A DNA stretch of 47,631 nucleotides, taken from NCBI GenBank assembly GCA_002633005.1, contig NMRA01000302.1, positions 207,192-254,822 on the forward strand, in the 5' to 3' direction. Positions 35,101 to 42,342 of this stretch are shown one piece after another; positions within the stretch are counted from its first letter, which is position 1, and each line of letters starts with the position of its first letter. The translations under genes and the position numbers were made by a program. The notes below the pieces were generated by a model that saw only the letters and a list, made by a program, of their open reading frames with translations, was not told where the DNA came from and did not search any database. This DNA is from Phoronis australis. Lineage: Eukaryota > Phoronida > Phoronidae.

Positions 35101-35265
35101 TTTGCAATATTGACCTCTTGGTTTGTTGCCTATACGCCCTCAAAGGTTCACGAAGAAAATGACATGTTTTTGCTTACCGAAAACAGTAATCAAAAGACGG
35201 ACATAAAAACAGATAGATTGCATGCAATCGGTGAAAACACATAACGGAATTAGGAAGTGAGACAT
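6189..35265 (-). CDS. class I cytokine-receptor-like gene, 15-exon model (Ig - CHD - sushi - stalk - Ig)
   Basis: Discontinuous gene assembled from 15 exons listed separately. Using the start at 35223 the coding parts total 2,199 nt (733 codons with stop) and every junction phase matches. Predicted order: signal peptide 1-16; Ig-like D1 about 52-150 (C71, C130/131); D2 about 151-290 with C161, C171, C208, C212 and CRW at 171-173; FN3 D3 about 291-404 with WSEMS at 391-395; sushi domain 405-476 (C413, C439, C459, C475, W465); Thr/Pro stalk about 523-561; second Ig domain 562-678 (C587, C653); acidic tail 679-732 with a hydrophobic end. Ig followed by a two-domain cytokine receptor homology region is the layout of the gp130/IL-6R/CNTFR group, which bind cytokines at the cell surface. 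Sushi and a second Ig after it are unusual. Many N-X-S/T sites fit an extracellular protein. The tail lacks a clear transmembrane segment, so GPI anchoring or secretion is possible (inference). No ortholog can be named without a search. Confidence 0.72.
6949..7015 (-). other. possible extra or alternative exon, copy A
   Basis: Candidate 67-bp exon with acceptor AATCACAG|CA (phase 1) and donor GCAAC|GTAATG, reading VLIPEFIVENAMLKLHSIS. Against copy B all seven base changes fall at first or third codon positions and replacements are conservative. Inserting it breaks the frame into exon 15, so it would need another partner or an alternative end. Counterpart at 42932-42998. Confidence 0.3.
8439..8518 (-). 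CDS. exon 14: second Ig domain, part 3 (copy A)
   Basis: Acceptor CTCTTTTTAACAG|T and donor GTCAGTG|GTGAGT; phase 2 in, phase 1 out, 80 bp. Encodes SCSVTVPG, the second Ig cysteine and strand F, then AAVVLSDNFKVS for strand G. The exon joins directly in phase to the last exon. Confidence 0.78.
8780..9320. repeat. tandem repeat, about 80-bp units, copy A
   Basis: About seven degenerate units, each with a variant of GGACGGTTCAATAAAGAAGG, then GGGGCCAAGAG and a GAGAGAAGGCTGTAAGGAGG-like stretch, spaced 63-92 bp. It lies in the intron between the second and third parts of the second Ig domain. Confidence 0.7.
9522..9681 (-). CDS. exon 13: second Ig domain, part 2 (copy A)
   Basis: Acceptor GCTTTTTCTAG|CT and donor TTAAG|GTAACT; phase 1 in, phase 2 out, 160 bp. 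Contains VTFAKVETERSRRLYLP, then TGRITASATLLIMSRF. These fit strands C to E of an Ig domain, with FTKDDKL leading to the second cysteine encoded by the next exon. About 6 of 160 bases differ from copy B. Confidence 0.8.
10690..10800 (-). CDS. exon 12: second Ig domain, part 1 (copy A)
   Basis: Acceptor GTTATATTACAG|CA and donor GATGAAG|GTACTT; phase 1-1, 111 bp. Contains GKMLQYGSKYPITC, an Ig strand A'-B pattern with the first Ig cysteine. It differs from copy B at 4 of 111 bases, two of them silent, while flanking introns differ clearly more. Confidence 0.75.
11349..11464 (-). CDS. exon 11: Pro/Thr-rich stalk
   Basis: The acceptor GTGCTGCGCAG|G (phase 2, as exon 10 requires) and donor AAAGGAG|GTTATT (phase 1, as exon 12 requires) bound 116 bp. 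The peptide runs TLSGVRSGEVIIP, then a linker with NTSPPRPTRQPTEED. This resembles a mucin-like juxta-domain stalk. The donor is only moderately good. This exon lies just outside the duplicated block and has no copy B partner. Confidence 0.5.
11867..12000. repeat. long near-perfect palindrome (hairpin)
   Basis: The left arm starts TTACAACTATTATTAAACTC and contains GACTTCTTGTCTCTTTACA. It is mirrored on the right by TGTAAATAGACAAGAAGTC and ends GATAGTTGTAAA. Arms of roughly 60 bp leave only a few bases of loop. It may be a foldback-type MITE. Confidence 0.7.
12953..13091 (-). CDS. exon 10: extracellular segment of unknown fold
   Basis: Acceptor TGTTTCATTTCAG|GA and donor TTATAG|GTACTG; phase 1 in, phase 2 out, 139 bp. 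The peptide contains SVKLYEIDRRSEIVKLLNN, then VTIYTQGWTVIIS. Alternating hydrophobic residues suggest beta strands, and N-V-T is a sequon. No domain was recognised. It follows the sushi module and precedes the Pro/Thr stalk. Confidence 0.6.
14085..14157. repeat. (GA)n microsatellite
   Basis: About 36 GA units, preceded by purine-rich sequence. Lies in the intron between the sushi exon and exon 10. Confidence 0.97.
15143..15578. repeat. inverted repeat with 29-bp perfect arms
   Basis: CGTGAACTTGGAATCCTGCT and the following nine bases at 15156-15184 are exactly complemented at 15536-15564; weaker pairing extends outward by about 12 bp. The 350-bp interior has no recognised gene. It could be a non-autonomous DNA element. 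Confidence 0.55.
15826..16041 (-). CDS. exon 9: sushi/CCP domain
   Basis: Acceptor CATTTTTCTCGCAG|AA and donor CCTAC|GTACGT give a 216-bp phase 1-1 exon, typical for a mobile sushi module. It has four cysteines: MCEIDS, THDCVTGF, ATCLGN and HKCL. NNKW supplies the tryptophan between the third and fourth, and GIKVTHDCVTGF matches the sushi core (G-x-x-V-x-x-x-C-x-x-G). Its phase lets it join exons 8 and 10 without a shift. Sushi modules usually bind proteins, for example complement or cytokines. Confidence 0.68.
16042..17676. other. intron between D3 and sushi exons, nothing recognised
   Basis: No repeats with clear ends and no further exons seen. Confidence 0.45.
17677..17848 (-). CDS. exon 8: second half of FN3 module D3 with WSEMS
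   Basis: Acceptor CTCACTTTGCAG|AA and donor GATG|GTAAGT; phase 0 in (matches exon 7), phase 1 out, 172 bp. Reads NLVPDTEYMVVVRGK (FN3 strands E-F), then NPHWSEMSAVFGKTRPD. WSEMS occupies the WSXWS position just before strand G, with Met replacing the second Trp. The splice sites are excellent. Confidence 0.85.
18568..18722. mobile_element. hAT-like non-autonomous element, 155 bp
   Basis: Ends CAGGGCCGGAT and ATCCGCCATCG are imperfect inverted repeats. It is flanked by ATAAC on both sides (18563-18567 and 18723-18727). The interior matches the reverse complement of the element at 26810-26961. Confidence 0.6.
18744..18913 (-). CDS. exon 7: first half of FN3 module D3
   Basis: Acceptor TTTATTCAAG|TC and donor GTTGAG|GTACGA; phase 1 in, phase 0 out, 170 bp. 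It begins with the hinge KPDPVQELSARP, then has the strand-B tryptophan (NVTWRPP) and strand-C tyrosine (FEVSYRNK). This is the usual start of the second fibronectin III module of a cytokine receptor homology region. A hAT-like element ends about 20 bp beyond the donor. Confidence 0.8.
20211..20503 (-). CDS. exon 6: rest of cytokine receptor module D2
   Basis: The acceptor TTTCTGGAAG|C gives the phase 2 needed after exon 5. The donor ATAA|GTAAGA leaves phase 1; 293 bp. It contains SFTASACRNSC, which supplies the third and fourth D2 cysteines, then an N-M-S sequon, an acidic loop, and strands ending RTYCFIVKV...EVKANPEI, as at the D2-D3 hinge. A stronger-looking acceptor at 20546 is out of phase with exon 5 and would hit a stop, so it was not used. 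Confidence 0.68.
21155..21195. mobile_element. fragment of the same GGCGGATTTAGG family with an unresolved base
   Basis: GGCGGATTTAGGGGG is followed by N at 21175 between a G run and a C run. The ambiguous base probably marks a hairpin-prone G/C tract or collapsed sequence. Confidence 0.4.
21931..22252. mobile_element. SINE-like composite with tRNA-related head
   Basis: TGGTGTAGTGGCAAAGCATG resembles a tRNA A box, and GAGATCGAGTC about 45 bp later resembles a B box. Downstream is a variable body with G/C-rich inverted blocks. The right end CTAGATCCGCCACTG matches the hAT-like terminus, so the block may be a SINE next to, or containing, that end. Confidence 0.35.
22265..22800 (-). repeat. second copy of the CCTAGTGGC-module repeat, reverse orientation
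   Basis: TTGCCACTAGATTGCGC, CCACTTGGTGGAA and TTGCCACCAGGGG, with TTTCATGAAAATTCATC between, are reverse complements of the module phrases in the 1.1-2.3 kb array. A 122-codon plus-strand frame across it is not supported as a gene. Confidence 0.5.
23279..23405 (-). CDS. exon 5: start of cytokine receptor module D2
   Basis: Acceptor GTTTTTCAG|AT and donor CCAT|GTAAGT; phase 1 in, phase 2 out, 127 bp. The peptide has a proline-rich lead followed by PNCISQNFYDMDCRW. Two cysteines 10 residues apart, the second followed by x-W, is the hallmark of the N-terminal module of class I cytokine receptors. VNFTKT near the end carries a sequon. A possible internal donor at GATTGTAG|GTGGGT would shorten the exon but leaves the same phase. 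Confidence 0.78.
23872..23931. repeat. degenerate (GAT)n microsatellite
   Basis: GATGATGATGATGAC-type repeats with GAC, GGC and GAG variants. It produces Ser- and His-rich reverse frames that are not genes. Confidence 0.85.
24146..24285 (+). mobile_element. GTTCAGTAACGC-family MITE, copy 1
   Basis: Begins CAGGCGTGCGTTTAGAAACG and ends GCGTTACTGAACACAAGGC. The interior has CGCGAAGTCTTACTTTTAG, common to the family. Confidence 0.65.
24403..24514 (+). mobile_element. GTTCAGTAACGC-family MITE, partial copy 2
   Basis: Only the right two thirds are recognisable: TTTTCATTTAAAATAAG, TAATCTCGCGAAGTTTTATC, TTTAGCGAGGTCCAAGCG, ending GAACTCTGCCT. Lies 118 bp from copy 1. Confidence 0.5.
24515..26428. 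other. intron sequence between exons 4 and 5
   Basis: Around 24,720-24,840 there are TCGCATTTT/GCGACC phrases that recur at 29,370-29,500, in both cases just after a GTTCAGTAACGC-family MITE. Otherwise only the GGRAAYATCG repeat is seen. Confidence 0.4.
26165..26250. repeat. short degenerate tandem repeat GGRAAYATCG
   Basis: Five successive boxes (GGGAACATCG, GGGAAACATCG, AGGAAATATCAG, GGATAATATCG, GGGGAATATCG) spaced about 16-17 bp. Confidence 0.5.
26429..26664. mobile_element. second copy of the ATGCGYGCAYCC MITE
   Basis: Shares CGCACCCAGCCTAAAATATA, an internal AACGGGG...ACGTTCAG stretch, and CTGGATGCGC at the right end with 46037-46239. Confidence 0.6.
26810..26961. mobile_element. hAT-like non-autonomous element, 152 bp
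   Basis: Ends CAGTGGCGGAT and ATCCGCCCCTG are inverted repeats, flanked by ACTTT on both sides. The interior has G-run/C-run blocks and AAAATCCTGGCTAATACTCT, shared with 18568-18722. Confidence 0.65.
27455..29202. repeat. minisatellite, 29-bp unit, about 60 copies
   Basis: Unit of the form GACAAAATTATGTTGATGAC plus CATTATGCG, with variants at few positions (ATGACC/ATGATC; GCGGAC/GCAGAC/GCAAAC). Units are phase-stable with rare indels. It is in the intron between the D1 and D2 exons. 29 is not a multiple of 3 and no long frame is kept, so it is not coding. Confidence 0.95.
29203..29357 (+). mobile_element. GTTCAGTAACGC-family MITE, copy 3
   Basis: 155 bp with inverted ends CAGGCGTGCGTTCAGTAGAC and TGTTACTAAACGGGAGGC. 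It sits exactly at the right end of the 29-bp minisatellite. Confidence 0.7.
30258..30399 (-). CDS. exon 4: second half of Ig-like domain D1
   Basis: Acceptor CACTACAG|GC and donor GATT|GTAAGT; phase 0 in (matches exon 3), phase 1 out, 142 bp. It begins AVWQNSSVAHITLRNLSV, followed by a Y-L-R-C-C-Y-N-C cluster and DPAQQLTVD. This fits strands E-F-G of the Ig fold begun in exon 3. Two sequons (NSS, NLS) are present. Confidence 0.75.
30480..31140 (-). mobile_element. Ty3/gypsy LTR-retrotransposon fragment (RNase H region), decayed
   Basis: Reverse-strand reading gives YCTTHRELLAVVAFVKLFR, then a stop and a frame change to FIVRSDNNSLKWLCNLK, later VAEWIATFDTYDFEIQ and HVNADPL. These are the RNase H and connection motifs of Ty3/gypsy polyproteins. 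Stops and frameshifts show a dead copy. No LTRs were recognised. It lies in the intron between exons 3 and 4. Confidence 0.75.
31460..32235 (+). mobile_element. Penelope-like retroelement fragment, decayed
   Basis: Plus-strand reading contains NHRYVDDTFVVF (YVDD catalytic box), SCLPFLDVLFK and a VASVYRN continuation. After a stop, the second part has GEHNLATGHSISLASSRI, REQTWHIRKLKEAININ, then RPLLNRDQGL. That order is typical of Penelope-like RT and its C-terminal endonuclease region. Interrupted by stops; 5' part missing. Confidence 0.72.
32386..32551. mobile_element. AT-rich MITE-like element related to 38940-39190
   Basis: Shares ACTTAAGATTTGTTTTAA, GTTTGTCTTAGTTAAGACAG and a GAAAGGGTCCT end with the 38.9-kb element. 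It is adjacent to exon 3. Confidence 0.45.
32589..32743 (-). CDS. exon 3: first half of Ig-like domain D1
   Basis: Acceptor TATTCATTCCAG|TG and donor CCGGGG|GTATGT; phase 1 in, phase 0 out, 155 bp. The peptide contains PNEPVIDVGQDLQLTC, the A-B strand pattern of an Ig domain (G-x-x-L-x-L-x-C), and goes on to ITFKNTQLPPG. The frame is also open upstream of the acceptor with an in-frame ATG (MHLLFIPVTLLP), so an alternative start here cannot be excluded. The spliced form is preferred because the acceptor is strong and the phase matches exon 2. Confidence 0.7.
34026..34133 (-). CDS. exon 2: N-terminal region of the cytokine-receptor-like gene
   Basis: A strong acceptor (TTTTATTTTTAACAG|CA) and the donor TCGT|GTAAGA bound a 108-bp phase 1-1 exon that is open in one frame. 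It starts AQPSQGRYDLVGDQSNYR and ends near HKCQNGVNQS. It is polar, with one cysteine and an N-Q-S glycosylation site, and lies between the signal peptide and the first Ig domain. No domain was recognised. Confidence 0.6.
35178..35265 (-). CDS. exon 1: signal peptide of the cytokine-receptor-like gene
   Basis: Two in-frame ATGs (35265 and 35223). The second gives MQSICFYVRLLITVFG, a good signal peptide with a short polar start, a hydrophobic core and a small residue near the likely cleavage point (G-A before QPS). The donor reads TTCG|GTAAGC and leaves phase 1, which is what exon 2 needs. The upstream ATG would add 14 residues (MSHFLIPLC...), also hydrophobic, so the true start is uncertain. 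The 5' UTR and promoter were not recognised. Confidence 0.55.
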
Positions 35266-38200
35266 AAGGACTCCCGGATAAAATGAATTCTAGTAACAAC
35301 ATTTTGGAATGAAGGAAACGTATGGCTATGTTGAGCGTTTAGATTCAAACTCCGCGGACCAATAGTTCACAAATAGTTCACAAAAAGCTTTGGAACTGTC
35401 TTTGCCTTTAATAATGCCGCGTAAAATTGAGTGATTTAATCGAGTGTAATCGTCATGCTTGGCTGTTCGTTTTCCCGTGATTTATCGTATAATACAGAAT
35501 GGCGTGGCGTTGCATTTGCGATGATTATGACAACTCCTAGGAGTCTATTCACTTGACTTCTCTGCACTGTGTAAACTCATACGTAACATTAATGTCAGTG
35601 CATCTTGCAAACTTTAAATTAAAGTCACTTTTCTTCCTTTTCTCGTTTTGAGAAAATGTATAGAATATCAAGTGAAAGGTATAAAAGTATTTTGAATCAT
35701 GTGTTTCTTAGTAAGGTATTACCGATTATTTTAATTGTTCGCTAGGTGTCAGGGGTGTAACTTGCACTCGATTTTGCTTTCATTGTATATCAGTAATATT
35801 GAGCAAGGGCTACAAAACAAGTAACTCCAAACTTGTAGGTCTTTTAAGTATGCACTGACTTGTGCTTGACGATGGATTGGTAATATTTGCAAACACGGTA
35901 TTTAATTTGCAAAGGTCTGCAGATATTTTTAACTATTTTGTAGGAACTGAATGAAACTAGATAGTAAGCATGACATGTGAAATAATATTAGAAAACGATG
36001 TGCTTAAGTGTGATGATTTAAATTTAGCTCTTGCATTTGTTAGCGTCTGGTAAGAGAGAGAGAAACTTTTATTTTTTGAATCATATAAAACATATATTGT
36101 TATATGACTGGGTGGCCAGCAAAGGCACGGGCTGCTAAATGCTGACCTCCGAGTAAAAATAAATAAAATAGATATGAACAATTTTCTCGATGTGTCGTGG
36201 GGTACTAATTCATCTACACCACTCTCGGTACGTTTTGAGTATGTATCCACCGAGAGATTTTGAGTAGATTGACATGTGCTTTCCTTTCATTCAGGAATTT
36301 ATGCTATTTTCACTTATATACTGTTATAAATAGGCCGCCAACTCTGTCTACTAACAGAGCACAAGAGCTGTAATCTGTGTCTACTCACTAGCGGCGCCTT
36401 CCGAGCATATTGTACATTCATTGTACATCTGCTGACCGTGACATGACGTTTTCAATGGCATTTCTTGAATCATTGTCGAATGTGCATGTGATGTAGAACA
36501 GATTTTTTAATGCCGAAAAAACTTTCCTAGTGCTATGCAATACAATGCATATCAGAATTTTCAAGTACCGTCCCAAGACAATGATCGGGTGCTGAGATCT
36601 GGGTAAGAAGTGACTTGCGCCTTCGCTGGGAATTCATAAGGAAATGTCGAATCTGATCTTTTGAATATGTAGTCATGCATGACTGGTTGTTTGGTGATTC
36701 CTACGGAGCAGATACATATAACAAGTTTCTAAACGTCTGCTGCTTTTAATTGCCTACCTTTGATGTAGCACATTGCATTGCGTTTTTATAATGCTCGCCG
36801 CTCTTGATGTTAACATCCAATCGGAAATGTTTATGAAACGCAGTTCTATGTTTGAGATAACTACGTGATCATAAAAACATGATTCGTCATTTGCAGTTGC
36901 TACTAATAAGGGTCCGTGTCAATAAAAGTACATGGCTTAAGACTTAAGATTAAAATTTCGTCTTACGCCCCACAATTCTATTTCTGAAATAGCATTTTAT
37001 ATTTCATTAAACAAATATACGGTCTTAGAAAATATATTCATACATGTAGATGCTAGTTCTCCTAATGATTTTCATAAATTATTTCTTAAGTGCCTTGTGC
37101 TAACCATTAAATGGCAAAACTGTTACGTCATTAGGAAGTGGGAGTTTAGTCAAAGTTTCTGGTCGCTTTTCATTGAAAATATCTCAGTCTTGATAATGAA
37201 ATGAGAAATACCGGGCTTTGATGGCATTGGACGCATTGATATTTTATGGATTGTGAGAAATCATTATTTCGCTCTTGATCATTGTGAAGGTATATCAGTA
37301 TCATACATTTATATTTAAATTAATATTTCTATTCAGTTTTAAATTTATAATGATTTTGGTATATATCATTGAAGTTCTTGTTGCATTTTATATGTGTAAT
37401 TCTGTGCATTCAACTGTATATACTGCTATATTATGTAATACTTGACGTACAGATATGCTTTCCAGCGGTTTCATGGCTCAGTTGTTATTATTGTGCATTG
37501 CAATTTTTCGTAATAATAAACATTAACCAATTATTTCGCTACAAATAGGACGATCTCACTTTCCGTAAACAGTTGGTGGGAAGAAATAATAACCCAAATT
37601 CAATAGATATAATCTGCTATTCATGTTTCACTGGGTCGAGCTTAGCAATTCATTTGAGTATGGCAAAAACAGTGAGGAAATCAAGTGACCAAATGTGCGC
37701 TTAAAGAGGCATGGAACGCGAAAGCTCGTCATGAATGCCTTCCAAACAATTCCTGGCGAAAATATAATCTCGCAACGGGATTGTTCAGACAAAAGAAAAA
37801 TTCAAAACATTCACGATTTTTGAAATACGCGCTGAGGAAAAACTGTGTTGTCCCTACAAAGTTTCTAATCTCACGCCCACGTGTGATCAATGTGTTATGG
37901 CTCAGTACAGGAATCCTCAAGTGGGGATTCTGAGACTGTTCAACAATGGAGCAGCAATGCACTGCACGACTGTTTCTTTTATTCTGTTGTAGGTAACCAA
38001 TTTTTGTCATTGAAGAGTAAACAGCGGCAACTTTTAATGACCGTGCTCCAAATGGCCTGTGCGACAGGCAGGATATTTTACTGTTGACAGTGCTATCTCT
38101 GTTCCATGTCTTCAGAAATGGTTAGAAACAGTCAATGTCGGCAGTTGGGAAATGAGATGTAACACCTGATGCTTACATCACTTTGACCTGTTGACCTTTT

Positions 38201-38938
38201 AAACTAGTGAGAAGGCAGAGTTTGCCTTGGAAAAAGCAGCAGCGGAAGAGGAACATTGTCACGTTTTTCCTCGTGTGTGAGAGGGCACGCATGGAAACCG
38301 ACCGGTGCTAAAAGCTTTTGGTGCGACAATAGACTGAAAACTGGATCGAGTTAGTCGCTTTATAAATCTGGAATGTACGTTCACAAGCCTACTCAAACAA
38401 AACTTCCGACGTAATGTCTGTTCTACTCTCCAGCCAGTACTTCGAAGCCTTGACTTGTGATGAACTTCTGAAACACTTTCAGCAAGTCAACTGTAACTCT
38501 CCAGTAACTGACTGGTAGTTTTCAACTTTCAACTCATACAACTCACACAAATCCGTTCTTGTGAATCTACAGACTACTGAATTGTTCTAGAACTTTTCAC
38601 CAAGTTAAGCATACTCTAGAACTTTCCGAACTTAATCCAACCATTCTACAAACATGTACTGTACTATACAATGGACTATTAGAGATTACATTAATCACTT
38701 ACGTGCATATGGTAGATTCTTCAAGAATATTCCACAGTATTCTGTACAAGTAGTAAACGAATTACTTCATCACTGCACTGACCCAATCAATAAAACAAAC
38801 AGAACGATAGAACAAAATAATAAAACTAAGAACACTGTCAGTCCACTCCTGACAAACAAGAGGAGTGCAAGAGGTTGTATGCCAGCCAACAGGACAAGCT
38901 GCAAACACAATGAAATCGATGAAGACTGGCTCGAGAAC
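35266..38938. other. region 5' of the receptor gene, nothing recognised
   Basis: AT-rich, with short frames on both strands but no domain, no RT motif and no splice-bounded exon I can defend. Should contain the promoter and any non-coding 5' exons of the minus-strand receptor gene. Confidence 0.45.
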
Positions 38939-39190
38939 AGGGGCCTGTTCCAAAAAACTAACTTAAGTTCATTTTTTTACTTAATTCTAAGATTTGTTTT
39001 AACATCCAAACTTGAAACTTCCACATTTGCAAAGTTGGTCAAAATTAAGACAAAACTTAGGTCATACACTTATGTCAAACTTAAGAACTTTTTCTTGATT
39101 TGGTTTTGAGACAAATTTAACTTTTATTTTAAAATATACTAAAATTTAAAATTTGTCTTAGCTAAGTGAGTCTTGTTGGAACGGGCCCCT
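38939..39190. mobile_element. MITE-like element with GGGGCCYGTTCC ends
   Basis: The left end GGGGCCTGTTCC is mirrored by GGAACGGGCCCC on the right. The AT-rich interior contains paired CTTAAGTT/AACTTAAG motifs. Confidence 0.6.
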
Positions 39191-39778
39191 GGAGAATTGA
39201 GAATGATTGGGAAAAGGCGGGAATTAGCTGCACTTCGGGTAAGTTGTCTGGAATGTTGAGCAAATAACGAGCAATTTGTTTAAAATCTATCAGACCCATA
39301 ATCATGTAATACACATGCCTGCCCGCAAAATGAATCAACCAGAAAATGATCTTGTGGTTCCACTTTGTTTTAACTCGATACAGTAACGAGGTTAAATTCC
39401 ACCTTGAGAGTTCGGCTTAGTACTTGCATCGAGTTCTAAAATCTGAACAACAAGTTTGAGCTTTTTGGAGATTACTTAATTATATTTCTTAAGCAACTAC
39501 AGACATTTTGGAGTCTTGGCAACCGTTCACTGCATTTATTCCAAAACATACGCGATATCCACTAGATCCCTAATGAGGGACTTTTGAATATGTGTGTGAA
39601 TTTTATAATGTCGGTTAATTTGCCTGAATTTTCTGTTCTTGAAAGTACTGCCATTTGGTTCTTGTTAAAACTGCTACAGTAAGTTTTCTGAAAAGTTGCT
39701 TGTAATATGGCATCTCTTTAAAGCAACATAATGGTAGAACGTGCTAAAATCTGCAAGTCAGAAAACAGATCTGACAAA

Positions 39779-39864
39779 ATTCTCTCTCTCTCTCTCCCTC
39801 CTTCCCTCTCTCCCTCTCTCCCTCTCTCTCTCTCTCCCTCTCTCGCCTCTTCTCTCTCTCTCCC
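39779..39864. repeat. (CT)n-rich microsatellite
   Basis: CTCTCTCTC runs interrupted by CCCT and CGCC. Confidence 0.95.
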
Positions 39865-40558
39865 ATTTTTATACTGGCACCATTAAGATGATTTCTGCCT
39901 GTTCTTAAGTTTATGTAGAACCTTATCAACAAGTCTATTTATTTACTAAAAGTATCTACAAACTATAGATTTCTGAAAGTTGAAAGCCTGTAGAATTATT
40001 TTTGACTTGTTATCAAGGTGCCACATATGGGGGTCTGGTGACTAATTTAGTGGTTGATTATGAGTTGGTTATACGGATAATCATTTATAGTACATTTAAG
40101 GATTATTGATTACTGATCCTTTTTGGTGTTCGTATCGTTCGTGGTATTCTCATGCTTCACCGATCTTTTTTAAATGCTGCCAATTGGCATGTCCGACACG
40201 TTTACCTTTTTATTTGTACAATCCTCTGACGAAAAAAGAAACATAGGAATTTGTAATGTACCTAATCACAAGCTGAGCCAGTGACGTCACCAACTTGCTG
40301 AATCAAGAACATTGTGTTGTTCGTTGCTTTTACTACGCTCCCGTGCTGCAGACGCAGATGTGATAGCTTATAAACCCATCTAAAAAGCGAACGTGATTTA
40401 GATCACGTGCCGCTGTAGAATTGGTCTCCTTGTTAGAATGAGAAGTGATTCGTGTGTTTACAAAGGATTGGCAATCGGTTATCCCCAGACACCATGCTGG
40501 GAGCGTGAAATGACACACCGGGACAAGCCAAAATCTTAAACTACATAAAGCAAAACCT

Positions 40559-40738
40559 GCCTCCCGTTCAGTAACGCTAGGACCTCGCTATAAAGCAAGA
40601 CTTCGCGAGATTACGAGAGATATTGCCGTGTATTTTAAATGAGAACACGTGGTGTTGACTAGATTTTATCTAGGTCCTAGCGTAGGTTCTAGCGTCTACT
40701 GAACGCACGCCTGGTCCTAGCGTTACTGAACGGGAGGC
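40559..40738 (-). mobile_element. GTTCAGTAACGC-family MITE, copy 4 (inserted in copy B)
   Basis: Reverse orientation. A complete element ends at about 40712 and is followed by an extra terminal repeat, GTCCTAGCGTTACTGAACGG. The aligned site in copy A (GCAAAATCTGGTCTCGAG, near 857-874) is empty. Confidence 0.72.
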
Positions 40739-41029
40739 TGGTCTCGAGCCCTAACACCTACTCCAATTTGACTGAGGAACAGTTTGAATCCAATCGCGTA
40801 ATAGTATGTGGGCTGAATTAAAAGTTTGTTTTTATGGAAGGCGGGTTGTATCTATCTACTCTGCGGGTGATAAACCAGTGCCCTCCGCCGAAAGTGTTTT
40901 TAATTTGATAGCTAACAGTTATAAAGTCGGTCTCATTTTGTTCTTTGCGCAGGTCATAGGTGATACCTTACCTTGACGATGTGCTCTGAAAGGGCACGCC
41001 AGTGTCGAAAAGTAATGTTTGAACACTCT

Positions 41030-41178
41030 GGGCTGGGTTACATAAACCTTCAAAATTATCCGCTGGATAAATTTTATCATTGCATGATGTCAGGTGCTTT
41101 ATTCAACAATAACAACGTGGAACACGATTATGCGACGTCACTGTTGCTATGCAGCGTATAACATGCAACGGGACCCAG
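41030..41178. mobile_element. same MITE-like element in copy B
   Basis: Counterpart of 4883-5034. Ends GGGCTGGGTTACATAAAC and GCAACGGGACCCAG are more diverged. Confidence 0.5.
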
Positions 41179-42178
41179 AACATTGTTCATAGTTATTTGA
41201 AATATTCCAGAAATGCCTGGAATTTTCCAAGTCTATTTTTGTTAGTTGTGAACCACTGATTGCAGCAAATGGGACACCCTAAACTAGCCCTAAGCACCCA
41301 AAGAGTCAGGGAAGACCCAGTTGCAAGTCACATTTTCGACGAGGTTTGCTCAAAGTACCTCAACCATGTCGGAAGTATGTGACAACACATCACGTACACT
41401 CCTTATATGTACATGTAGAAGCAATGTAAATTACAAAAGTAGACCAGGGTAACTTCACCTCTCGACAATGACGAATTTCTTCAGTAACCAACATAATGGA
41501 ATTTGTAATTTTTTCGACAACAGAACAGAGTTGAATTCATGCAGATTGCATTACGTGAATGTTCAAAACCGTCATACAGGAGGTCCAACCCTCCCTCCCT
41601 CCCGAATTGTCTCACTAAGAACACGTTGTTGATGTGACAGCAAAGTAGTATTCCAAAGGGTGTAAGATTCATTTTTGCATAAGATATTTAAGTGAAATAT
41701 CCAGTAAGAATTGTTTCTTCTATATCAATTCAGCAGAGTACTAAAACATTTATGGGCCTATTAGAAATTAAGGAATCCCAATTAAAAGGGGGCACCGTGC
41801 CTTGTTTAGGTGCACATGTGGACATGTGCCACTGGAGAAACACGATTCTGCACGTATCTGCGCGCTCTAAAGTCTTTCCTCGTTTACAGATATTTTTTTC
41901 CGAAAAAATACATTGGTGGAAAAAACACACTTCAATAGTGTTCTTCAATGCGTTTAATGTGCGTAGAACACCGCGAGCAACCCAACTAACTTGATACTTG
42001 TTTATTGTTTTACTTTGTATTGCACTTGGTTTTAGCACGTCATAACAAAACTTTGAGACTCGATTTGAAATTGACCAACATTGTTTCACAGTTCGAGTAA
42101 ACGTTCGAATTTCACGAGATGTGAGTGGTCAGTTTGGTAGTCACGTGTCTTGGCTTCGTGTTGTCACTGAAACGTGCA

Positions 42179-42342
42179 TTAATGGCAAAATATCGCAGCG
42201 GCCAAAATCATTGTGAGTAGTTTTGCCTCAGAGATCTTTGCCTTGGACCCTGCGTTTTGTATACTTGCAGCCAAATCTTGGGCATCAACATAGTGATATG
42301 CCTCTTCTTTTAGGTCCGGCTCAAATGTTTCTTGGTCTTTCT
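42179..42342 (-). CDS. copy B exon: acidic C-terminus and stop
   Basis: Counterpart of exon 15 with the same 164-bp length and TAA position. Contains EEAYHYVDAQDLAASIQNAG and ends LLTMILAAAIFCH. Silent changes dominate before the hydrophobic end. Confidence 0.58.

Noticed and set aside
35957-36250. 97-codon minus-strand frame
   Set aside because: AT-rich; no domain; probably an old repeat tail.
37890-38087. Plus-strand frame MCYGSVQESSSGDSE with a GTAG|GTAACC donor-like site
   Set aside because: No acceptor, no start context and no partner exon found.
38654-39109. 151-codon plus-strand frame
   Set aside because: The second half is translated MITE sequence (38939-39190); the first half has no recognisable pattern.
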